64,000 nt of DNA. Source: Bordetella parapertussis (lineage in GTDB: Bacteria; Pseudomonadota; Gammaproteobacteria; Burkholderiales; Burkholderiaceae_A). The translations under genes and the position numbers were made by a program. Where the stretch lies: positions 243,097 through 307,096 of the forward strand of contig CAMAXF010000001.1 of the NCBI GenBank assembly GCA_945862305.1. The letters run 5' to 3'. This document shows, in pieces, positions 59,974-64,000 of this stretch (position 1 is its first letter; each line of letters begins with the position of its first letter). Under the pieces are notes generated by a model. That model was not told the origin of the DNA. It searched no databases and worked only from the letters and a program-made list of their open reading frames with translations.

Positions 59974-59987
59974 GTGTGTACTTGAGA
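59974..59987 (+). repeat. 14-bp repeat near the right island end
   Basis: A second copy of GTGTGTACTTGAGA (first copy at 52511-52524), 34 bases from the tRNA-linked attachment repeat. A partial GATGTGTACTC lies just before it at about 59962. The remainder of 59806-60021 shows no gene. Confidence 0.5.
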
Positions 59988-60021
59988 TTTTTGGGCTGGG
60001 AGGTTTTGGAAGCTTGATTCT

Positions 60022-60066
60022 TGGTGGGGTGGGTGGGACTCGAACCCACGACCAACGGATTAAAAG
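60022..60066. repeat. tRNA-linked attachment repeat
   Basis: The 45-bp copy that forms the 3' part of the intact tRNA-Lys gene, identical to 52408-52452. Confidence 0.92.
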
Positions 60067-60097
60067 TCCGCTGCTCTACCGACTGAGCTACCACCCC
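60022..60097 (-). tRNA. tRNA-Lys (UUU)
   Basis: A 76-base gene with an encoded CCA end at 60024-60022. The acceptor stem GGGGTGG pairs with CCACCCC. The D-arm reads GCTCAGTCGGTAGAGC, the anticodon loop is CTTTTAA (anticodon UUU), and the T-arm reads GTGGGTTCGAGTCCCAC. It remains intact after island insertion, because the element replaced the 3' half with an identical copy. It lies downstream of the tol-pal-cpoB operon; E. coli also has lysine tRNA genes after cpoB. Confidence 0.97.
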
Positions 60098-60145
60098 AAA
60101 CTGCACAAGCGAAGCCGGTAATTCTAGCGTTGGCAGGAAAACGGG

Positions 60146-61249
60146 TCAAACGCGCTCAAGTGCCTTGAGCGTGGCCCAGGCGCCCGCCATGATGCCCAGG
60201 AGACTGATGATCGATCCCAGGGCCAAGAGCGACAGACCACTCATGCCGTGGCCAATGGTGCAGCCCATGGCCATGACCCCTCCGACCCCCATGAGAACGG
60301 CACCGGTGAGGTGGCTCAGAAGGTCTTGGTTGGTCTTGAAGCCATCGACCTTGAAGCGGCCACGGGCAACGGCAGAGCCCAGCGCGCCCAATGGGATGCC
60401 CAGCACGGTGGCAATCGCGAAGGTGATGGTCTGGCTGCGATCGCTCCAGTAAAGAAGCAGTTCAAGGCTAAAGGCCAACGGGCCCACGAAGGTGAGACTC
60501 TCTGGGCTGCGGCTGTTGGTGGCCACGAAGGCGGCCTCGAGGGTGTCTGGGTGTTCTGAGACGAAGCCCAGCCAGCCGGTCGTGGCCCAGCCTGCGGCAA
60601 TGAGCAGGCCCAGGACCAGCGCGCCGAGCATGGGGGCCAGGCTCTTTTTCCATTGGATCTTCCAGAAGGCTCCCAATAGCAGCAGTCCGGCCAGCAGTGC
60701 GGCGATGATCATTCGGCCGGAACCCTCGGCTGCGTCGGCACCCAATAAAAGGGTGGGCAGGTCTTGCCGGCTGCCGAGGTCGACGTAGAGGCGCTCGACC
60801 GTCTCGGATCGCCAAATGGCAGTAAAGCCCCGAATGGTCATGAGCGCAGCAAGTGACATCACCAGAAAGACCACCAATGCCTTGAGGCTGCCTTCACCCA
60901 TGCGAACCAGCGTGCGCACCCCGCAGCCAGAGGCCAGCACCATGCCCGCACCGAAGATGAGCCCGCCGATGAGGTTGGAGGCCCACATGAGGCGCGGGGC
61001 CGTATAGAAAGAGGCTGTGTTGTCGAGCAGGCCTGTGACCAGCAAGGCCTGGGTGGCCAGCACGGCAGCGGCCATGGCCACCCACCAGGCCTGCATGCGG
61101 GCCCGGTTGCCCACCACCACCCAGTCGGCAATGGCGCCCAGCGTGCAAAAGCGCGTGGCCTGAGAGATGGCGCCGAACCCGATGCCGATGAAAAGACCGA
61201 GCCAAATGACCTGCTGTCGCAGTTCGAGCAGCTCGGCAGGCGTGATCAT
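60146..61249 (-). CDS. YeeE/YedE-family sulfur (thiosulfate) transporter
   Basis: An integral membrane protein of 367 aa with about nine to ten hydrophobic segments. The conserved family cysteines are Cys35 in RFCTLGA, Cys109 in ASGCGVRTL and Cys330 in GCTIGHGMSG. In TsuA/YeeE such cysteines relay thiosulfate across the membrane. It is translationally coupled to cpoB by a 4-base overlap, which is unusual for this family. No tusA-like partner gene is adjacent. Confidence 0.88.
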   Translation of the reverse strand: MITPAELLELRQQVIWLGLFIGIGFGAISQATRFCTLGAIADWVVVGNRARMQAWWVAMAAAVLATQALLVTGLLDNTASFYTAPRLMWASNLIGGLIFGAGMVLASGCGVRTLVRMGEGSLKALVVFLVMSLAALMTIRGFTAIWRSETVERLYVDLGSRQDLPTLLLGADAAEGSGRMIIAALLAGLLLLGAFWKIQWKKSLAPMLGALVLGLLIAAGWATTGWLGFVSEHPDTLEAAFVATNSRSPESLTFVGPLAFSLELLLYWSDRSQTITFAIATVLGIPLGALGSAVARGRFKVDGFKTNQDLLSHLTGAVLMGVGGVMAMGCTIGHGMSGLSLLALGSIISLLGIMAGAWATLKALERV

Positions 61250-62037
61250 TTCTTGTTGGGCGGCTTGATGCCCGCCAGCCGAGACCTGGCGGTCTTGGCC
61301 TGCTCCGTGTTCGGGAAGCGCTTGATGAGTTCTTGTAGAGTCTGGGTCGCGTTGCTGGCCTGGCCGACTTCGACCTGGCTGGCCGACAAGGTCAACATGC
61401 CATCGGCTGTTTTTGGGTGCTGCGGATGACGCTCCTGCAAGTTTCGAAGGGCACGGATGGCACTCTGAAAGTTCTTCTGGGCGTAGTGAACAGTTCCCTC
61501 AAAAAAGAGGCTCCATGGCGCCAGGGGGGAGGTGGGGTGGCTCTGGTTGAACCGCACCAACTGGCTTGATGCTGCTTTGAAGTCTTTCGCAGCAATCGCA
61601 GCCTGGATGGCCTCAAAGGCCTGTTTCTGGCCTGGACTGACCGTGAGCGTCTGGCCGTCGATCTCAAAAGGTTGAGGCTCAAACTGACGCAGACGGGTGT
61701 CTGCCTGCTGGAGCTGCTGCTCTAGGCTTTGGAAAAGCTCCTTTTGCTGCTGCTTGTTCACCGTGGTGGCCTGGCTGGTCTGTTCCAGCGCGCCTCGGAG
61801 GTTTGCCAGGTCTTCCCGAAGCCTCTCGATCTGAGAGAAGAGCTCCAGCTGACCGCGGGCCATGCCATCGAGTCGGCCAGACAGCGCCTGGTTGTCGGCC
61901 TCGAGTGTGGTGATCTTGGCCCTGAGATCGAGAATGGCGCGACGCGCCTCATCATCTGAAAACAGCTGGGCGGAGGCGGGCACAGACAACACGGCCATGA
62001 GCCCCGCAGCCGCCACAACGTGAGATTTAATTTTCAT
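61246..62037 (-). CDS. cpoB: Tol-Pal system protein CpoB (YbgF)
   Basis: A periplasmic coordinator of peptidoglycan synthesis and outer-membrane constriction, 263 aa. A signal peptide (1-23, ending ASA) precedes a coiled-coil trimerisation region (about 33-115). Three TPR-like repeats follow (AFEAIQAAIAAKDFKAAS, FFEGTVHYAQKNFQSAIRAL, VGQASNATQTLQELI). It overlaps pal and the YedE gene by 4 bases each. Order and domains are those of CpoB. Confidence 0.93.
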   Translation of the reverse strand: MKIKSHVVAAAGLMAVLSVPASAQLFSDDEARRAILDLRAKITTLEADNQALSGRLDGMARGQLELFSQIERLREDLANLRGALEQTSQATTVNKQQQKELFQSLEQQLQQADTRLRQFEPQPFEIDGQTLTVSPGQKQAFEAIQAAIAAKDFKAASSQLVRFNQSHPTSPLAPWSLFFEGTVHYAQKNFQSAIRALRNLQERHPQHPKTADGMLTLSASQVEVGQASNATQTLQELIKRFPNTEQAKTARSRLAGIKPPNKK

Positions 62038-62621
62038 TGAACTTGAAGGTCTGCTCGGCGGTTGACGGCGTAGCCCGCCTCGGTGGCCTCGGTGCTCCTT
62101 GGTTTTTCTTCCCCGTGGCTCACTGCATTGAGTTGCTGCTCATCCACACCCAGCACGGAGAGGGCGCTTCGCACGGCCTCGGCCCGCTGTTGGCCCAGTG
62201 CCAGGTTGTATTCCGAGGTTCCACGGTCGTCGGTGTGCCCCTCGATGAGCAGGCTGGCCCGCATGTTGGATTTCATGAGGCGGGCAGTCTGCTCAATCAC
62301 CGGGCCGTCTTCCTGCCGAATAGAGGTTCGGTCGAAGTCGAAAAACACAGAGGCGCGCCCGGCGGCATCGAAACCGGCCGCTTGGAGGTCGGCCGAGGTG
62401 AATCCGGAGGCCGTGACGGCCTGTTCGTCAGACCGGAGTCCTTGGGCATCTCGACGCGTGGCATCTCCGCCCATGCCTGGGGCAGACACGATGGGTGCTG
62501 CGCCGCCTCTGCTGCGGCCGGGACCGTCCGGCTCATCGAGGCTCACAGAGGCACAGCCCGTCATGACGATGCTGGTCAGGCTGATTAAAAAAGCGCGTGT
62601 TGAGAGGGCGCGGGGTGTCAT
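62034..62621 (-). CDS. pal: Peptidoglycan-associated lipoprotein Pal
   Basis: The outer-membrane lipoprotein of the Tol-Pal complex, 195 aa. A signal peptide ends in lipobox MTGC (Cys23), followed by a Gly/Ala-rich linker and an OmpA-C domain from about 90. That domain has SVFFDFDRTSIRQED, GHTDDRGTSEYNLALGQQRAEAV and NRRADL, the peptidoglycan diaminopimelate-binding features. It lies between tolB and cpoB and is coupled to cpoB. Its linker is longer than in E. coli Pal. Confidence 0.95.
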   Translation of the reverse strand: MTPRALSTRAFLISLTSIVMTGCASVSLDEPDGPGRSRGGAAPIVSAPGMGGDATRRDAQGLRSDEQAVTASGFTSADLQAAGFDAAGRASVFFDFDRTSIRQEDGPVIEQTARLMKSNMRASLLIEGHTDDRGTSEYNLALGQQRAEAVRSALSVLGVDEQQLNAVSHGEEKPRSTEATEAGYAVNRRADLQVQ

Positions 62622-62639
62622 GGGGTTGAATCCTTCGGA

Positions 62640-63953
62640 TCAGGGCATGCGGCCCCATGCAGGGTTGCGGATGCCGGCGGTGTCAAGGCTGATGCGGGTG
62701 CGCACCCGGCCATCGACCGAGACAGCCGAGAGGGTGTCACGCGCATTGATGCGGCTGGAGAAGATGATCCAGCGGCTGTTGGGAGCGAAGCTGGGAGAGT
62801 CGTCCTTGGGGCCCGTGCTCACCAGGCGCTCCTCGCCACTCTCCAGGTTGCGAACACCAATGACAAACTTTCCTTCTCGCCGGGCCACGAAGGCGAGCAG
62901 CTTGCCATCGGGGCTCACCATGGGCCTTGCGTTGAAGTTTCCTGTAAAGCTGATGCGTTCCGGGAGGCTGCTGGCATCGGCTGCCACCTTGTAAATCTGG
63001 GCACTGCCGCCACGGTCGGAGGTGAAGTAGATGGTCTTGCCATCTGCGGAGAACGACGGTTCGGTGTTGATGGCATTGGCTCGGGACACTCGGCGTGGGC
63101 TGCTGCCATCGGCGTTGATCACGTAGACCTGTGAGCTGCCATCCTTGGTGAGGACCACAGCCAACTGATTGCCATCGGGTGACCAGGCCGGTGCGCTGTT
63201 GCTGCCTCGGTAGTTGGCCACCACGGTGCGTCGGCCGGTCTGGAGTTCGTGGACATAGACCACCGCCTTGCCACTCTCGAAGGAGACGTAGGCGAGTTTA
63301 TTGCCATCGGGCGACCAGGCCAGCGAGATGATGGGCTGTGACGAACGAAGGGCTGGCTGTGCATTCTCGCCGTCGGAGTCCGCAATGATGAGCACCTGAC
63401 GGCCTGCCTCCTTGCGGACATAGGCCAGGCGTGTGGAGAAGAAGCCGGGCTCGCCAGTGAGTTTCTCGTAGACGTAATCGGCCACCTTGTGGGCGGAGCG
63501 CCGGGCGTCGAGCTGCGTGGCCTCGGTGATGAGTGAAAGGCCACCCAGGTCCACGGACTTAAGGTTGTCGAGCAGCCGAAAGCGCAGGTCGACCTTGCCA
63601 TCGGGCTGGCGGGTGATGCTGCCCACGACCAGTGCGGAGGCCCCTTGATTCTTCCAGCGAAGGAAGAGGTCTTGCGACAACGGGGTGTTGTCTGAGAGCA
63701 CGGGGAATTGCGGACCCACGGGCAGGAGGTTGAATGCGCCTGTGCGACGCAGATTGGCCTCAAGGACTTCCTGCACGGTCTCTGCAAAGACACGCTCATT
63801 GGGTGAGGCCGGCGCCAGTGGTGCCACGGCAACAGGAATCTGCTTGTCGCCCACCCCAGTGATGTCGATGCGCAGGCCCTGGGCTGCGGCGGAGCTCACG
63901 AAGAGCAGGACGATTGCCCAGACGGCAAGGGTTCGCAGGGCGGAGGCTGCCAT
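62640..63953 (-). CDS. tolB: Tol-Pal system beta-propeller protein TolB
   Basis: The periplasmic TolB component that binds Pal and TolA, 437 aa. A signal peptide (about 1-25) ends SAAAQ. An N-terminal domain begins LRIDITGVGDKQIPVAV, and a six-bladed propeller follows with repeated W-SPDG motifs (LAWSPDGNKLAYVSF, PAWSPDGNQLAVVLT, FSADGKTIYFTSD, VSPDGKLLAFV). ATG 63953 is chosen over 63968 because it starts the signal peptide cleanly. It lies 18 bases upstream of pal. Upstream tolA would lie beyond the window edge, and 63969-64000 holds nothing else visible. Confidence 0.96.
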   Translation of the reverse strand: MAASALRTLAVWAIVLLFVSSAAAQGLRIDITGVGDKQIPVAVAPLAPASPNERVFAETVQEVLEANLRRTGAFNLLPVGPQFPVLSDNTPLSQDLFLRWKNQGASALVVGSITRQPDGKVDLRFRLLDNLKSVDLGGLSLITEATQLDARRSAHKVADYVYEKLTGEPGFFSTRLAYVRKEAGRQVLIIADSDGENAQPALRSSQPIISLAWSPDGNKLAYVSFESGKAVVYVHELQTGRRTVVANYRGSNSAPAWSPDGNQLAVVLTKDGSSQVYVINADGSSPRRVSRANAINTEPSFSADGKTIYFTSDRGGSAQIYKVAADASSLPERISFTGNFNARPMVSPDGKLLAFVARREGKFVIGVRNLESGEERLVSTGPKDDSPSFAPNSRWIIFSSRINARDTLSAVSVDGRVRTRISLDTAGIRNPAWGRMP

Positions 63954-64000
63954 ATGGATGCAGGTCATGCCGTCATTATACGAAGGGGGTGTGACAACGG

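Larger units (their letters stand above)
52408..60066. mobile_element. Genomic island integrated in tRNA-Lys, without an integrase
   Basis: The segment is bounded by a 45-bp perfect direct repeat (52408-52452 and 60022-60066) consisting of the 3' end of tRNA-Lys. The copy attached to the intact tRNA is on the right. The interior (about 7.6 kb) is visibly less GC-rich than the flanks and holds seven minus-strand genes. These are an ABC importer, an amidase and an HTH regulator. No integrase, excisionase or transposase gene is present, so it is either immobile or mobilised in trans. Confidence 0.85.

Noticed and set aside
52408..60097. An integrase gene inside the island
   Set aside because: All open frames in the segment are assigned to transporter, amidase and HTH genes; none shows tyrosine or serine recombinase motifs.
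59882..60106. 74-codon minus-strand open frame across tRNA-Lys
   Set aside because: It is read through the tRNA gene; the AQSVEQRTFNPLVVGSSPTHPTK-like peptide is the well-known spurious translation of tRNA genes.
1..64000. CRISPR arrays, rRNA genes, insertion sequences, riboswitches
   Set aside because: No regularly spaced repeats, rRNA segments, transposase genes or recognisable riboswitch leaders were found by reading both strands.

Overview
The window reads as a chromosome segment of a flagellated Gram-negative bacterium, most likely a betaproteobacterium of the Burkholderiales. The pointers are the order yqgE-ruvX-pyrB-pyrC'-plsC, a Bug-type (TctC) solute-binding protein, tolC beside waaA and a pcm-like methyltransferase, and a tol-pal operon. 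The backbone is visibly GC-rich and very compact: operon genes overlap by 4-30 bases, and most convergent pairs overlap tail to tail. Several genes have a -10-like hexamer 6 or 8 bases before the start codon and no Shine-Dalgarno sequence, which suggests frequent leaderless mRNAs. The genus cannot be named from this sequence alone.

Layout. 1-3382: end of a flagellar export operon (fliG end, fliH, fliI, fliJ). 3456-12785: a Pal-like lipoprotein, a RodZ-like protein, two EamA exporters, a LOG protein, an MscS channel, an AI-2E family permease, azlCD, a DedA/YqaA protein and an RhlE-type helicase. 12859-21663: gluQ, hemL, rubredoxin, photolyase, yqgE-ruvX-pyrB-pyrC'-plsC and apaH. 21737-29419: envelope genes (phosphomannomutase, waaC, waaA, tolC, uppP) with pcm, trmB and an HU gene. 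29493-38469: a small winged-helix protein, a membrane protein, an orphan TctC, a three-gene L,D-transpeptidase/NTF2 group, a TSUP permease, a pair of cyclic-nucleotide-binding-domain genes, maf, nnrU and apaG. 38477-43594: a HupE-like protein, a TPR protein, a tiny secreted Cys/Lys protein, an HMA-membrane fusion and a second photolyase/cryptochrome.

43591-49106 is the most interesting accessory region. Six interlocked minus-strand genes encode a thermostable-hemolysin-family protein, an AMP-forming acyl ligase, a TenA/heme-oxygenase-like diiron enzyme, a short-chain dehydrogenase, and an OmpR/QseC-like two-component pair. It looks like a self-regulated acyl-modification pathway. It is followed on the plus strand (49300-52182) by a HemD-like protein, an unknown protein, a second copy of the cyclic-nucleotide-binding pair, and a membrane-anchored protein.

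52408-60066 is a genomic island in tRNA-Lys(UUU). Its ends are a 45-bp perfect direct repeat of the tRNA 3' end. The cargo is a branched-chain-amino-acid-type ABC importer (LivF, G, M, H and a binding protein), an amidase-signature hydrolase and an HTH regulator, with palindromic operator candidates. No integrase is present. The former tRNA terminator seems to be stranded on the far side of the island. Beyond the intact tRNA lie a YeeE/YedE sulfur transporter, cpoB, pal and tolB. No CRISPR array, rRNA gene or transposase was seen.
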